Assembly: GCA_963642455.1 (NCBI GenBank)
Contig: CAVIGM010000001.1
Location: 10,202-74,201, forward strand
Reading direction: 5' to 3'
Origin: Crickella sp963642455
Lineage (GTDB): Bacteria; Bacillota; Clostridia; Peptostreptococcales; Anaerovoracaceae
Length of the DNA: 64,000 nucleotides
A model generated the notes under the pieces. That model was given only the letters and a program-made list of their open reading frames with translations. It was not told the DNA's origin and did not search any database. The position numbers and the translations under genes were made by a program. Shown one piece after another: positions 38,356-48,040 of the stretch (positions within the stretch are counted from its first letter, which is position 1; every line of letters begins with the position of its first letter).

Positions 38356-40947
38356 CTATTTGAGGTAGTACCAATTGTCGGCGTCGTGGATGTCGCAGAC
38401 AAGCTTAACATCCATTTGAGCGGCATTACCCATGCACTCTGCCAGCAAGCTAACGACTCTATCCTTTTCGCTTAAAGGCCCCTCGACGATGAGCTCGTCA
38501 TGAATTTGAAGAATTAGCCTGCTTCTTAAGCCTTCCTCTTTGAGCCTCGAGTAGACTGAATTCATGGCAATCTTAATTATATCTGCGGCTGTGCCTTGAA
38601 TTGGCGTATTCATCGCAAGCCTTTTGGCCATTTCCCTTTCCATGAATTTGCGAGATGCAAATTCTGGAATTTGTCTGATACGACCGAACATCGTGGAGGC
38701 AATTTGCTTAGTCTCGCCTTCTTTAACGAGATTGTCCAAATAATTCTTAACGGCAATATGCTTATCGAAATAATCGTCTATATATCTTTGAGCTTCCATG
38801 CGGCTTATATGAAGATTCTCCGACAGGCCGTGTGCGCTCATTCCGTATATAACGCCAAAATTCACAGCCTTCGCCTTGCTTCTGTCGCTTGCTGTAACTT
38901 CGTCTAAAGGCAAATTGAAAATCCTCGAAGCTGTGCTCTTATGTATATCTACGCCTTTGTTAAAAGCATCTATAAGCCCCTCGTCGTGGCTAAGCGAGGC
39001 AAGTACGCGAAGCTCAATCTGAGAATAGTCGGAGCCGACGAAGATATTGTCCTTATTCGAAACGTTAAAGGCCTTTCTTATCAATCTGCCATATTCGTCT
39101 CGCATAGGAATATTCTGAAGGTTCGGCTCAACGCAGCTTAGTCTTCCTGTTGCGGCAACTGTCTGCTGGAAATGCGGATGAATCTTGCCGTCTGCAGCGA
39201 TAAGCGCAATCAAGCCATCAACATAGGTGCTTCTAAGCTTAGATAGCTTCCTGTATTCAAGAATATTTGAAACTATCGGATAATCGTGCTCTAATTTCGC
39301 GAGAATATCAGCAGCTGTTGAATACGAGCCATTCTTGCCCTTTGCGCCCGGGTATGGAATTTCGAGCTTTTCGAAGAGTATAGAAGCAAGCTGCTTAGGT
39401 GAATTTATATTAAATTCGCCTCCTGCCTCATCATGTATCAGTCCCTCAAGCTCTGCAAGCCTTGCGCTTAGTTCCTCCCCTATCTTAGAGAGAGTCTCCT
39501 TGCTACAGGAAATTCCTTCTTTTTCCATGGAGGCAATGCATGTAGTCAAAGGCATCTCGATGTCGTTAAATAGGCTAAGCAAATTCCTCTCGGAAAGGAG
39601 CTTGAGCTGCTCTGTCATTACAAGATAGATATAGGTCAGATACTCGCTGTCCGCAAATTCGCTGACGGTATTTCCCGTATGCCTTAGAACAAGCTTCGAG
39701 AATTCGTATTTGTTCCTGTTCGGATCGAGCAAATATTCGGCAAGCATTATATCGTGCTTAGGTGTCAAATCCTCGTCGCAATAGCACTTGAAAGTATATT
39801 GAATCTTCTTAATATCATAGGAAATCAAATTCCACTTCTTCTGAATTATCTCGCTGATGCTGACCTCGGTATTCATCGGTGTTAGCTCTAAGCATGTATA
39901 ATCGAAGCCCTCGCAGGAGAGAAGCTTAATGCTTGTAATCTCAGGCAAATCAAGATGATTATTGTCGCCTTCTATCGAAATTACAATATCAGAGCCCTCG
40001 CCATGCTTCTTAAGAAAATCCGCATAGCTTATTTCGCAGGCCTTTGGAATTTCGTGTGAAATAGTAACTTCATCCGCTATAGCTTCGTTATCGCTCTTAA
40101 GCTTGGAAATGAATTTGTAGAATTCAAGCTCTGTATAGACCTCGATTAGCTTGTCGACATCAGGCTGTCTAAATAGCAAATCATCCCATTCAAAATCGAT
40201 TGGAGCGTTGACTTCAATCGTGGCAAGCCTCTTAGAGAGCTTAGCAAGCTCAATATTGTTGCGGACATTCTCGCCCATCTTGCCTGGAATTTCCTCGCTA
40301 TGAGAGAGCACCTCCTCGAGAGAACCATATTTCTCAAGAAGCGCAATTCCTTTCTTCTCGCCTATACCAGGAATACCAGGAATATTGTCAGACGAATCCC
40401 CCATCAAGCCCTTAAGGTCAATGAACTGGCTTGGTGTCAGATTATACCTTTCCTTCATTGCAGCAAGATCATAAATATCGAATTCGCTCATTCCCTTGCG
40501 GTTGAGTAGAACCTCTGTATTTGCGTCAATTAGCTGCAGTTCGTCCTTGTCGCCCGAAATAATGCGCGTCTTGATGCCGGCCTCTGATGCCCTCTTTGCA
40601 ACAGTTCCGATTAAATCGTCTGCCTCGTAGCTTGGCATCTCGAGAATAGCAATATTCATCGCCTCGAGCACCTTATGCATGTAAGGAATTTCCGACAGAA
40701 GCTCTATTGGAGTTTGCTGCCTGCCCGCCTTATATTCAGGATAGAATTCGTGTCTGAAGGTCTTAGCCTTCATGTCAAAGGCAACGGCCATATAATCAGG
40801 CTCGTTGTCACTTATTATTCTGTTAAGCATGTTAATAAATGCAAAAACGCCCTGCGTATGGATACCCTTGGAGGTAACCATTGGACGCATGGCGAAATAT
40901 GCTCTAAATAACAGGCTATTACCGTCTATTATTATTAGTTTACTCAT
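38356..40947 (-). CDS. polA: DNA polymerase I
   Basis: The 863-residue protein has an N-terminal 5' nuclease domain (IDGNSLLFRAYFAM, DSSDNIPGIPGIGEK), a middle domain and a family A polymerase with motif A SDYSQIELRVLASLSHD, motif B RSKAKAVNFGVIYG and motif C QIHDELIVEG. The middle domain lacks the DxE exonuclease motif (here VISIEGDNN), so proofreading is probably lost, as in Bacillus Pol I. The start codon abuts a 10-bp tandem duplication, and I see no clear ribosome site. Confidence 0.96.
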   Translation of the reverse strand: MSKLIIIDGNSLLFRAYFAMRPMVTSKGIHTQGVFAFINMLNRIISDNEPDYMAVAFDMKAKTFRHEFYPEYKAGRQQTPIELLSEIPYMHKVLEAMNIAILEMPSYEADDLIGTVAKRASEAGIKTRIISGDKDELQLIDANTEVLLNRKGMSEFDIYDLAAMKERYNLTPSQFIDLKGLMGDSSDNIPGIPGIGEKKGIALLEKYGSLEEVLSHSEEIPGKMGENVRNNIELAKLSKRLATIEVNAPIDFEWDDLLFRQPDVDKLIEVYTELEFYKFISKLKSDNEAIADEVTISHEIPKACEISYADFLKKHGEGSDIVISIEGDNNHLDLPEITSIKLLSCEGFDYTCLELTPMNTEVSISEIIQKKWNLISYDIKKIQYTFKCYCDEDLTPKHDIMLAEYLLDPNRNKYEFSKLVLRHTGNTVSEFADSEYLTYIYLVMTEQLKLLSERNLLSLFNDIEMPLTTCIASMEKEGISCSKETLSKIGEELSARLAELEGLIHDEAGGEFNINSPKQLASILFEKLEIPYPGAKGKNGSYSTAADILAKLEHDYPIVSNILEYRKLSKLRSTYVDGLIALIAADGKIHPHFQQTVAATGRLSCVEPNLQNIPMRDEYGRLIRKAFNVSNKDNIFVGSDYSQIELRVLASLSHDEGLIDAFNKGVDIHKSTASRIFNLPLDEVTASDRSKAKAVNFGVIYGMSAHGLSENLHISRMEAQRYIDDYFDKHIAVKNYLDNLVKEGETKQIASTMFGRIRQIPEFASRKFMEREMAKRLAMNTPIQGTAADIIKIAMNSVYSRLKEEGLRSRLILQIHDELIVEGPLSEKDRVVSLLAECMGNAAQMDVKLVCDIHDADNWYYLK

Positions 40948-40967
40948 TCTTGCTAATTCTTGCTAAA
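40948..40967. repeat. 10-bp tandem duplication at the polA start
   Basis: Two copies of TCTTGCTAA(T/A) lie directly before the polA ATG (minus-strand reading) and overlap the yebC stop codon. They occupy the place where a ribosome site would be expected. Confidence 0.75.
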
Positions 40968-41679
40968 TCTCTTCAAGTTCGCAGTTATAATATACCTTCT
41001 GAACATCGTCGTTGTCTTCAAGAGTAGTGATGAGCTTGACAAGTCCCTTGACCGCATCATCTGCTACGCTTGCAGACATTGATGGAATTGATTCGATCTC
41101 AGCTTCAACAACATCGTATCCCGAGGCCTTAATTGCATCAAGAACATCGTGGAAATCAGCTGGCTCAGTTCTTACTTCGAAGTTATCTTCGTTAACTATC
41201 ATATCCTCAGCGCCTGCCTCGAGAACTTCCATCATTACATCGTCCTCGCTTAAGCCCTCGCTGTCAATTACGATAACGCCCTTCTTTGCGAACATATATG
41301 ATACGCAGCCAGGTGTTCCGAGATTGCCGCCGTTCTTATCAAATACCGATCTTACAAAAGCAGTTGTTCTGTTGTTGTTATCTGTAAGGCATTCAACGAT
41401 AATTGCTACTCCTGATGGGCCATATCCCTCAAAAGTCTTCTCCTCGTAGGACTCTCCTCCGAGCTCTCCTGTACCCTTCTTGATAGCTCTATTGATATTA
41501 TCGTTAGGCATTCCAATGCCCTTAGCCTTATCAATAGCAACTCTAAGTGATGGATTGAATTCAGGATCTCCACCATCCTTTGCGGCAACTATGATCTGCC
41601 TTGCATATTTAGTGAACATTGCAGCACGCTTTGAATCCTGTGCTGACTTTCTGTTAGCGATTGTGCCATGTCTACCCAC
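40963..41679 (-). CDS. yebC: YebC/PmpR-family protein
   Basis: The protein begins GRHGTIANRKSAQDSKRAAMFTKY and carries DNINRAIKKGTGE, GYGPSGVAIIVE and NGGNLGTPGCVSYMF, all YebC hallmarks. These proteins were described as transcription regulators, and recent work links them to translation of proline-rich stretches. A GTG at 41688 overlaps the GGAGG, so I choose the GTG at 41679, which has correct spacing and the family's length (238 residues). A strong promoter lies upstream. Confidence 0.94.
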   Translation of the reverse strand: MGRHGTIANRKSAQDSKRAAMFTKYARQIIVAAKDGGDPEFNPSLRVAIDKAKGIGMPNDNINRAIKKGTGELGGESYEEKTFEGYGPSGVAIIVECLTDNNNRTTAFVRSVFDKNGGNLGTPGCVSYMFAKKGVIVIDSEGLSEDDVMMEVLEAGAEDMIVNEDNFEVRTEPADFHDVLDAIKASGYDVVEAEIESIPSMSASVADDAVKGLVKLITTLEDNDDVQKVYYNCELEEI

Positions 41680-41758
41680 TGCTGGCACCTCCTTTTTTTC
41701 TTTCTTTTGGATAATTTGTAAGTAATGTTTAATAATGTATATCTATAAAATCCAATAA

Positions 41759-41787
41759 ATTATACACCTATGAATAGCTTATGACAA
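41759..41787 (-). promoter_or_regulatory. Sigma-A promoter for yebC (and polA)
   Basis: On the minus strand, TTGTCA (41787-41782) and a consensus TATAAT (41764-41759) have a 17-base spacer. It lies between the RNase P RNA 3' end and yebC, and would give a leader of about 70 bases. Confidence 0.82.
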
Positions 41788-41797
41788 ATAAAAATGA

Positions 41798-42138
41798 AAT
41801 GGGCAGCCCGTAAGCCGGGTTCTGTATTAAACGATCATCCATCTACGACTATGATTACTCATAGCCTCTAGCGACTACCATTCAGACTGAGACGGGCCGC
41901 CTCATGTTGTCCTACTCTGTCTTGCTCCGGATGGGGTTTACACGATGATTATGTCTCCATAACACCAGTGAGCTCTTACCTCACTATTTCAACCTTACCA
42001 CGGCATTACCCGTTACGGCGGTATGTTTCTGTTGCACTTTCCCTACAGTTACCTGCGGCGGACGTTATCCGTCATCCTTGCCCTGTGGAGCCCGGACTTT
42101 CCTCATAACCTATGGTCACGCGATCGTATGGACTACCC
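41798..42138 (-). ncRNA. rnpB: RNase P RNA (class A-like)
   Basis: The minus strand shows the conserved P4/CR-I element GAGGAAAGTCCGGGCTCC, the GGGAAAGTGCAACAGAAA segment, GGTAAGGTTGAAA, and near the 3' end ACAGAACCCGGCTTAC. P1 closes between GGGTAGTC (5') and GGCTGCCC (3'). This RNA is the catalytic subunit that trims tRNA 5' leaders. It starts only about 3 bases after the ykvI stop, so its promoter would have to lie inside ykvI, or it is processed from the ykvI transcript. Exact ends are approximate. Confidence 0.96.
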
Positions 42139-42141
42139 AAT

Positions 42142-43194
42142 TCATTTTTTCTTATTATCGATAAGAATCTTGAAGAAATTTATCGTTATAAGTATTACTA
42201 CTACTGTCGCAATATATCCGAGTATTGGATATAGATATTCAACTATAGTCTTGAAGCCTGTTAAGCCAAGTAAGAAGGCTATTGCTGATATTGCAACGAT
42301 TATTAGATTAAGCTTAGAGCTATGTGCAAAAGCTCTTGTGCATCCGTATAGAGTGCTTGCGGCTGCCGAATAAATAGCTCCATAAAGAACAATCGCAAAG
42401 AGCACGTTAAGCGGCTTCGAAATTCTCGCTGCATAAGCAAGGAGTGGAAGATCCATCTGATATGAGAAATCCATGTCCTTAAGAAGGCAAGCAAGAAGAA
42501 GCACCATTAACACGCAAAGGCAGGCAACTCCAAGTCCCGAGCCGAGCAATGCGTTCTTGTTGTCTTTAGCAGATAGAGCATTCTGCCCTGCAACTGTAAC
42601 AAGAGCTATTGAATTATATGCTATAAAAAGTACTGCCGCTATCCAAGGGTTAGGCGTGAGCGAGCTTGGATAAGATGCTGCCATATCAGCCGTTCCTTGC
42701 ATATCCGTTCTAAGTACAAGAATGATTGTGATTATTACTATCGAGAATAGAAATGGCACAATCTTAGTGAATACGCGCGAAATTCTTTCGAAATCTCCGA
42801 TTACCGTAACGGCAACAAGCGCCGCAATTATAATACCGCCTATAAATAGCTTAACTCCGAACTGCTGATTAAGAAGCGAGCCGCCTGCAGCGGTCATGCT
42901 TACAAGTATCATGAAATACTGCAAGGTAACAAAGGTCTCTATGAGTTTTTTTATAATCTTGTTATCAAATGGAGATATAAGCTCCGCATAATCGCAGGTA
43001 TTCTTAGAGATAGAAATATAAGCGAGCATTAGACCGATGCAAATATATAGTATAGATGCAATAGCAATGCTTATATATCCCGTTTTGCCAAATACGCCAA
43101 AGAACTGCCATACCTCTCTACCAGACGCAAAGCCAGCGCCCATAACGACGCCTATCAATATTAGTACAATGTCTATGTAGCTAAGCTTCTTCAT
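42142..43194 (-). CDS. YkvI-type membrane protein
   Basis: The 350-residue protein has about ten hydrophobic helices and starts with the amino-acid-transporter-like helix DIVLILIGVVMGAGFASGRE, whose broken GAGFASG motif is typical of YkvI. Relatives belong to the APC superfamily, with no substrate assigned. It overlaps trmK by 14 bases, in the place where many Bacillota carry a Nif3-like gene. Confidence 0.82.
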   Translation of the reverse strand: MKKLSYIDIVLILIGVVMGAGFASGREVWQFFGVFGKTGYISIAIASILYICIGLMLAYISISKNTCDYAELISPFDNKIIKKLIETFVTLQYFMILVSMTAAGGSLLNQQFGVKLFIGGIIIAALVAVTVIGDFERISRVFTKIVPFLFSIVIITIILVLRTDMQGTADMAASYPSSLTPNPWIAAVLFIAYNSIALVTVAGQNALSAKDNKNALLGSGLGVACLCVLMVLLLACLLKDMDFSYQMDLPLLAYAARISKPLNVLFAIVLYGAIYSAAASTLYGCTRAFAHSSKLNLIIVAISAIAFLLGLTGFKTIVEYLYPILGYIATVVVILITINFFKILIDNKKK

Positions 43195-43936
43195 TATTGA
43201 TATTCCTTGCTATTTCTTTATTATTTCTCTCAAGTAATTCGCTTAGATATTTCTTATCCGATTGCAATTTGTCAATTAGCGATTGCTTCCTTAGAGGATC
43301 TCTTGAACTTCTTTGCAAATTGCTGATCTCTTCATCGATGCTATCGAGCTTCCAGCCGAGGCGTTTCGCAACATATTCTCTTTCGAGAAATTCATAGGCT
43401 GCAGGATATTTCCATCTTATATCGTCTTCGTCGAAGAGTGGTTCCCTTCTTTCTTCTTCGGTCGGAACTGCCGTAATTATCTCGCAGATGAATTTGCCTT
43501 CGGGTACGAGACTCTCTGAGATAATCTCGAAGCCGTTTGTATAGAGAAAATATCTAAGTGTCCCAGAGTGCTTTCTTGGCTGCATGATAATCTTCTTGAA
43601 GCTTCTTGACTTATCAATATCAGAGGACAGAATATCTGAAATCGTATGGCCTCCAAGGCCAGCAATTATTATGTCGTCAACTTCGCCATGGCTAAGTGGC
43701 TTAAGGCCATCTCCTACTCGAAAGCAGTCTTCCTCGCATGGAATTTCAATCTCTTCAAAAGTCTGCCTCGCCTTTGAGAGGGAATCGGCACTTATGTCGC
43801 ACATTATCGCCTTAGGCGAAATCTTATTTGCCATCAAAAGCATAGGGACGTATCCATGATCCGTCCCTATGTCAGCAATAGTTTCACCTGTATTAACATG
43901 TTCGCAAATTGCATATATACGTTTGCTTAATCGCAT
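43181..43936 (-). CDS. trmK: tRNA (adenine-22-N1)-methyltransferase
   Basis: The 251-residue Rossmann methyltransferase has ADIGTDHGYVPMLL near 20-33 and DDIIIAGLGGHTISDIL, both typical of TrmK (YqfN), followed by a C-terminal coiled coil (residues 190-245). It methylates N1 of A22 in tRNA. The rpoD-trmK order is the same as in Bacillus. Confidence 0.94.
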   Translation of the reverse strand: MRLSKRIYAICEHVNTGETIADIGTDHGYVPMLLMANKISPKAIMCDISADSLSKARQTFEEIEIPCEEDCFRVGDGLKPLSHGEVDDIIIAGLGGHTISDILSSDIDKSRSFKKIIMQPRKHSGTLRYFLYTNGFEIISESLVPEGKFICEIITAVPTEEERREPLFDEDDIRWKYPAAYEFLEREYVAKRLGWKLDSIDEEISNLQRSSRDPLRKQSLIDKLQSDKKYLSELLERNNKEIARNINNEEA

Positions 43937-43939
43937 GCT

Positions 43940-45163
43940 CTATTCCAGATAATCCTTAAGCTTCTTGCTTCTGCTTGGATGTCTAAGCTTCCTTAAAGCC
44001 TTCGCCTCAATCTGACGAATTCTTTCTCTTGTTACATTAAATTCTTTGCCTACCTCTTCGAGAGTACGAGGACGTCCATCATCAAGGCCGAAACGAAGAA
44101 TAAGAACTTTCTTCTCTCTTTCTGATAATGTATCAAGCACCTCTCTAAGCTGCTTCTGAAGCATAGCATAGGCTGCTGCATCTACAGGTGATGGGATATC
44201 CTCGTCAGCGATGAAGTCGCCAAGATGGCTGTCTTCCTCTTCGCCTATAGGAGTCTCGAGAGATACAGGATCCTGAGATACCTTCTTAATCTCCCTTACC
44301 TTCTCAACAGTAATTCCCATTTCTTTAGCGATTTCTTCGGAGGTAGGCTCGCGGCCATATTCCTGAAGGAGCTGTCTTGAAATTCTTATAAGCTTGTTGA
44401 TTGTCTCAACCATATGAACAGGAATTCTGATTGTTCTTGCCTGGTCAGCGATAGAACGGGTAATAGCCTGTCTTATCCACCATGTCGCATAGGTGGAGAA
44501 TTTGTAGCCCTTTGTATAATCGAATTTCTCTACAGCCTTCATCAGTCCGAGGTTACCTTCCTGAATAAGGTCAAGGAAGCTAAGGCCTCTGTTCAAATAT
44601 CTTCTTGCAATACTTACAACAAGTCTGAGGTTAGCCTCGCAGAGCTGCTTTCTTGCTTCGTCGTCACCTTGCTCGATTCTGATAGCAAGAATTTTTTCCT
44701 GTTCGGCAGTAAGAAGCGGAATTTTGCCGATTTCTTTGAAATACATCTTAACCGGGTCGTCTGTAGGAATATTCTTTAAGCTGCTATCGCTTATGTCGAT
44801 GTCCATTTTGTTCTTGCTGCGCTTAGAATCATCCAAATCATCATCAAGATCATCGGATTCGTCTACTTCGTCCAAGTCGTCAAGATTGTCAATGTCATCG
44901 AAATCGTCCAGGTCAAGAAATTCTTCTTCAATGAGCTCTGAATCAGAAGGTTCTCTTGAATCAACTACATCGACACCTTCCATTTCGAGGAATTCGTACA
45001 ACTCGTCTGTATCTTCCTTGCTCAGTTTATGCTCACTAGCGAAGATGCTAACTTCAAGATAAGTAATCTCATCTCCAGCGCGTCTTGCCATTTCGAGAAG
45101 TTCATTTGCATATTTAGAGTTCTTCGAGAGTTCAAATTCATTGGTTTCTTTAATTTCTGCCAT
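43940..45163 (-). CDS. rpoD: Housekeeping sigma factor SigA/RpoD
   Basis: Regions 1.2-4.2 are intact: DPVKMYFKEIG, the region 2 core SFLDLIQEGNLGLMKAVEKF, YKFSTYATWWIRQAITR, and the region 4.2 helix-turn-helix TLEEVGKEFNVTRERIRQIE. Between regions 1.1 and 1.2 lies a strongly acidic Asp-rich tract (about residues 85-115). I choose the ATG at 45163 (407 residues), which follows GGAGGG by four bases; an upstream ATG at 45175 overlaps the dnaG stop. It forms a macromolecular-synthesis operon with dgt and dnaG. Confidence 0.97.
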   Translation of the reverse strand: MAEIKETNEFELSKNSKYANELLEMARRAGDEITYLEVSIFASEHKLSKEDTDELYEFLEMEGVDVVDSREPSDSELIEEEFLDLDDFDDIDNLDDLDEVDESDDLDDDLDDSKRSKNKMDIDISDSSLKNIPTDDPVKMYFKEIGKIPLLTAEQEKILAIRIEQGDDEARKQLCEANLRLVVSIARRYLNRGLSFLDLIQEGNLGLMKAVEKFDYTKGYKFSTYATWWIRQAITRSIADQARTIRIPVHMVETINKLIRISRQLLQEYGREPTSEEIAKEMGITVEKVREIKKVSQDPVSLETPIGEEEDSHLGDFIADEDIPSPVDAAAYAMLQKQLREVLDTLSEREKKVLILRFGLDDGRPRTLEEVGKEFNVTRERIRQIEAKALRKLRHPSRSKKLKDYLE

Positions 45164-45174
45164 TTTTCCCTCCA

Positions 45175-46941
45175 TTACTGTTTGATGAGATTGTTAATTT
45201 CCATAAGCTCGGATAAGCATTTCTTAATTTCTTCACTATCACCCATTTTCTCAGCAACTGCAAGTTTGCTCTGGATCTCAAGTCTTTTCTCGTTATTTAT
45301 CCTGCTTATGTAGCTTGACCTGCATTCGTTATAAAATAGCTCGTCGTCAGGTCCAAGCTCTGTTATTTCAAGGCATTTGCGGAAGTGTGCTTCCTCTTCG
45401 GGGTCAAGCTCGCTTAGAATTTTGCTGTAATCAATTCTGCCGCTGTGATTATCATCTTGCTTAGATAAATCAACTACCACGGTCCATATCTTCTTAGCAA
45501 GCGGTGACTCTATCTTGATTCCGTCATCCGAAATGCGCTTAATATAATCTGTATTATTCATCGCAAGAATTATTAAAGATAATTCAAGCTTCATGTTGCT
45601 ATCAAGCTTGCGGCTGTTTCTTTCGACGAAGCTCTCGCTTGATCTTGCTGGTTTGAAAGTGCCACTTGGGCGTTCGTTCTCGGATTGAATCTCCAGAGAA
45701 ATCGCATGCTCAGATATACCGAATTCTTCTGAGAGCTTGCGAACGTATATGTCTCTTTCGACAGGTGCAAGCGACCTAAGTACAGGTATGCACTTTGCAA
45801 TATAATCAAGAACATCAAGATTATTGCTTAAATCATAGCCTTTTCTATAAAGACCAAGCTTGAAGTCCGTGGAATATATCGCCTCATCGACAAGCTTCTC
45901 AAAGGCCTGCTTGCCGTTCTTCTTGACAAATTCGTCGGGATCCTTGCCGTCATTTATCCTAAGAATCTTAGGCTTGCCACCGGCTCCGATGATAACGTCG
46001 ATTCCTCTTAATGCGGCATTGATTCCAGCGTTATCGCTATCGTAAGATAATACCACATTTTTGGTATACCTTGCTAATAATTTTGCCTGATTATCTGTTA
46101 AGGCTGTACCAAGAGAAGCAACAACATTACATATGCCTGCCTGATATAAAGAAATCGCATCCATATACCCTTCAACAACTATTACCTTGTTGCTATCTGT
46201 TATGGCGCTCTTCGTGAAATTAAGGGCATAGAGATTATTCTTCTTAAGGAAAATCTCGCTCTCGGCTGAATTAAGATATTTAGGCTTAGCATCGCCTATC
46301 GCTCTTCCACCGAAGCCTATCACCTTGCCGTTAGTATTGAAGATGGGAAACATAACTCTATTTCGGAAATAATCGTAGAGCCCATTCTTGCCCTTCTTCG
46401 CTAAGCCAAGTCTTAACAAATCCTCTTCTGCCACACCTTCAGCGAGCAAATATTGACATAAGGATTTGCCCTTGCCTGGCGCATAACCAAGGCCGAATTT
46501 TCTGATAATCTCGTCAGAAATTCCTCTTTGCTTAAGATACGGATATCCGATATTCTTCTGCTTGCTTAGATTATCAAAGAAGAATCGAGCCGCCTTTGCG
46601 TTGATATTATAGAATTTGTCGTAATCAATCTTAGGTCCCTTGTGCGTCCTTTCGGGCATCTTAATTCCATATTCATTGCACAGCTTCTCGCAAGCCTCCA
46701 TAAATGGAATTCTGTTGATTTTCTGCACAAAGGAAATGACATCTCCACTCTCCCCGCAGCCGAAACAATGGAAAATTTGCTTCTCTTCGTTGACCGAGAA
46801 AGAAGGTGTTTTCTCCGAGTGAAAAGGACAAAGACCAGTGTAATTCGAGCCGGACCTCTTCAAGTTGACCTCGCGACCTACGACATCAACTATGTTAATA
46901 TTCATTTTTATCTCTTCGACAAAGCTATTATCAAAGGCCAT
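45175..46941 (-). CDS. dnaG: DNA primase
   Basis: The protein has a CHC2 zinc domain (CPFHSEKTPSFSV then FHCFGCGESGD), a TOPRIM domain (VIVVEGYMDAISLYQ and VLSYDSDNAG) and a C-terminal DnaB-binding domain. DnaG makes Okazaki-fragment primers. I start it at ATG 46941 (588 residues) after AGGAG; the frame opens at 46956. It overlaps dgt by 11 bases. Confidence 0.97.
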   Translation of the reverse strand: MAFDNSFVEEIKMNINIVDVVGREVNLKRSGSNYTGLCPFHSEKTPSFSVNEEKQIFHCFGCGESGDVISFVQKINRIPFMEACEKLCNEYGIKMPERTHKGPKIDYDKFYNINAKAARFFFDNLSKQKNIGYPYLKQRGISDEIIRKFGLGYAPGKGKSLCQYLLAEGVAEEDLLRLGLAKKGKNGLYDYFRNRVMFPIFNTNGKVIGFGGRAIGDAKPKYLNSAESEIFLKKNNLYALNFTKSAITDSNKVIVVEGYMDAISLYQAGICNVVASLGTALTDNQAKLLARYTKNVVLSYDSDNAGINAALRGIDVIIGAGGKPKILRINDGKDPDEFVKKNGKQAFEKLVDEAIYSTDFKLGLYRKGYDLSNNLDVLDYIAKCIPVLRSLAPVERDIYVRKLSEEFGISEHAISLEIQSENERPSGTFKPARSSESFVERNSRKLDSNMKLELSLIILAMNNTDYIKRISDDGIKIESPLAKKIWTVVVDLSKQDDNHSGRIDYSKILSELDPEEEAHFRKCLEITELGPDDELFYNECRSSYISRINNEKRLEIQSKLAVAEKMGDSEEIKKCLSELMEINNLIKQ

Positions 46942-47956
46942 CTTCACTCCTATCATCGGCTTGCAGGAATAATTCCTTATATAAATTGCCAGCGTATCTA
47001 TCGGTCATGCCCGCTACGTTATCCTTGACTGCCTCTTCAAGCCCGTCTTTTGAGGCTATTTTCTTATAAAGAGGTGGCAGCTCATCTGGGTTTGCCAAAT
47101 AATATTCATATAGCGAGCGAACTATATTCTCGGCTTGCTCTTTCTTCTCCTTGCCTATTACTTTATCACTCAAATATACATTCTTAAACATGAATTCTCT
47201 TAGATCAAGCAAGGCCTTATTAAAGTCATCAGACAAGCTGATTGTGTTCTTGCCTTCGCTGTTGCGGCACAAATCCACAATCAGATTATTGATTCTGTCC
47301 CCATGTGTGAAGCCAAGTACTTCGAAGTCGTATTTAGGAAAATCAGACTCCTTGAGGACATTGCCTCTTAATGCATCGTCAATATCGTGATTGATATATG
47401 CAATTCTATCGCTGATTCGTACTATTTGCCCTTCAAGTGTAAAAGGAAGTGTGCCTCCCCTGTGATTGAGTATGCCGTCACGCACCTCGGCGGTGAGATT
47501 AAGTCCGTTTCTTCTCGTCGTAGGTTCAAGCACATCAACTGTTCGAAGACTCTGAACATTATGTTCGAAGCCGGAAGGATGAATCTCATTTAAGACAAAT
47601 TCTCCAATATGTCCAAATGGCGTATGCCCAAGATCGTGTCCGAGAGCAATTGCTTCTGTTAAATCCTCGTTATATCTAAGCAATCTTGCTATTGTTCTTG
47701 CAATCTGAGACACCTCTATTGTATGAGTAAGTCTTGTCCTGTAATGATCGTATTCAGGCGAAATGTAGACTTGTGTCTTGTGCATAAGTCTGCGGAAGGA
47801 TTTGGAATGAATAATTCGGTCTCTATCCCTTTGAAATTCTGTTCTATAATCGCACTTAACTTCATCCTCAAGACGGCCTCTCGTCTCAGCCGCATGCGTC
47901 GCAAGCGGAGACAGAATTTCGTATTCTCTTTTCTCACAGGCTTCTCTTGTTAACAT
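46931..47956 (-). CDS. dgt: dGTP triphosphohydrolase-like HD protein
   Basis: The 341-residue HD protein has YRTEFQRDRDRIIHSKSFRRL, RTRLTHTIEVSQIAR and the HD motif LGHDLGHTPFGH near 105-116. Dgt-type enzymes cleave dNTPs to nucleosides and triphosphate. In Bacillota the gene often precedes dnaG, as here. An extended -10 promoter sits 65-72 bases upstream, with a 13-bp repeat array in the leader. Confidence 0.93.
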   Translation of the reverse strand: MLTREACEKREYEILSPLATHAAETRGRLEDEVKCDYRTEFQRDRDRIIHSKSFRRLMHKTQVYISPEYDHYRTRLTHTIEVSQIARTIARLLRYNEDLTEAIALGHDLGHTPFGHIGEFVLNEIHPSGFEHNVQSLRTVDVLEPTTRRNGLNLTAEVRDGILNHRGGTLPFTLEGQIVRISDRIAYINHDIDDALRGNVLKESDFPKYDFEVLGFTHGDRINNLIVDLCRNSEGKNTISLSDDFNKALLDLREFMFKNVYLSDKVIGKEKKEQAENIVRSLYEYYLANPDELPPLYKKIASKDGLEEAVKDNVAGMTDRYAGNLYKELFLQADDRSEDGL

Positions 47957-47976
47957 GTATTCGCTTAATTTCCTTC

Positions 47977-48015
47977 CTGCATTCTCGCGTCTTATTCTCG
48001 TGATTTATGCTCGTG
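47977..48015. repeat. Imperfect 13-bp tandem repeat in the dgt leader
   Basis: Three diverged 13-base units, each containing (T/G)CTCG(C/T)G at the end, lie between the dgt promoter and its ATG. Confidence 0.6.
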
Positions 48016-48019
48016 GTCT

Positions 48020-48028
48020 ATTATACCA
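48020..48028 (-). promoter_or_regulatory. Extended -10 promoter for dgt-dnaG-rpoD
   Basis: The minus strand reads TGGTATAAT, a TGn-extended consensus -10. No good -35 is seen; its expected position falls inside the 3' end of dut. This would drive dgt, dnaG, rpoD and probably trmK. Confidence 0.6.
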
Positions 48029-48040
48029 TATAAAATTTGC

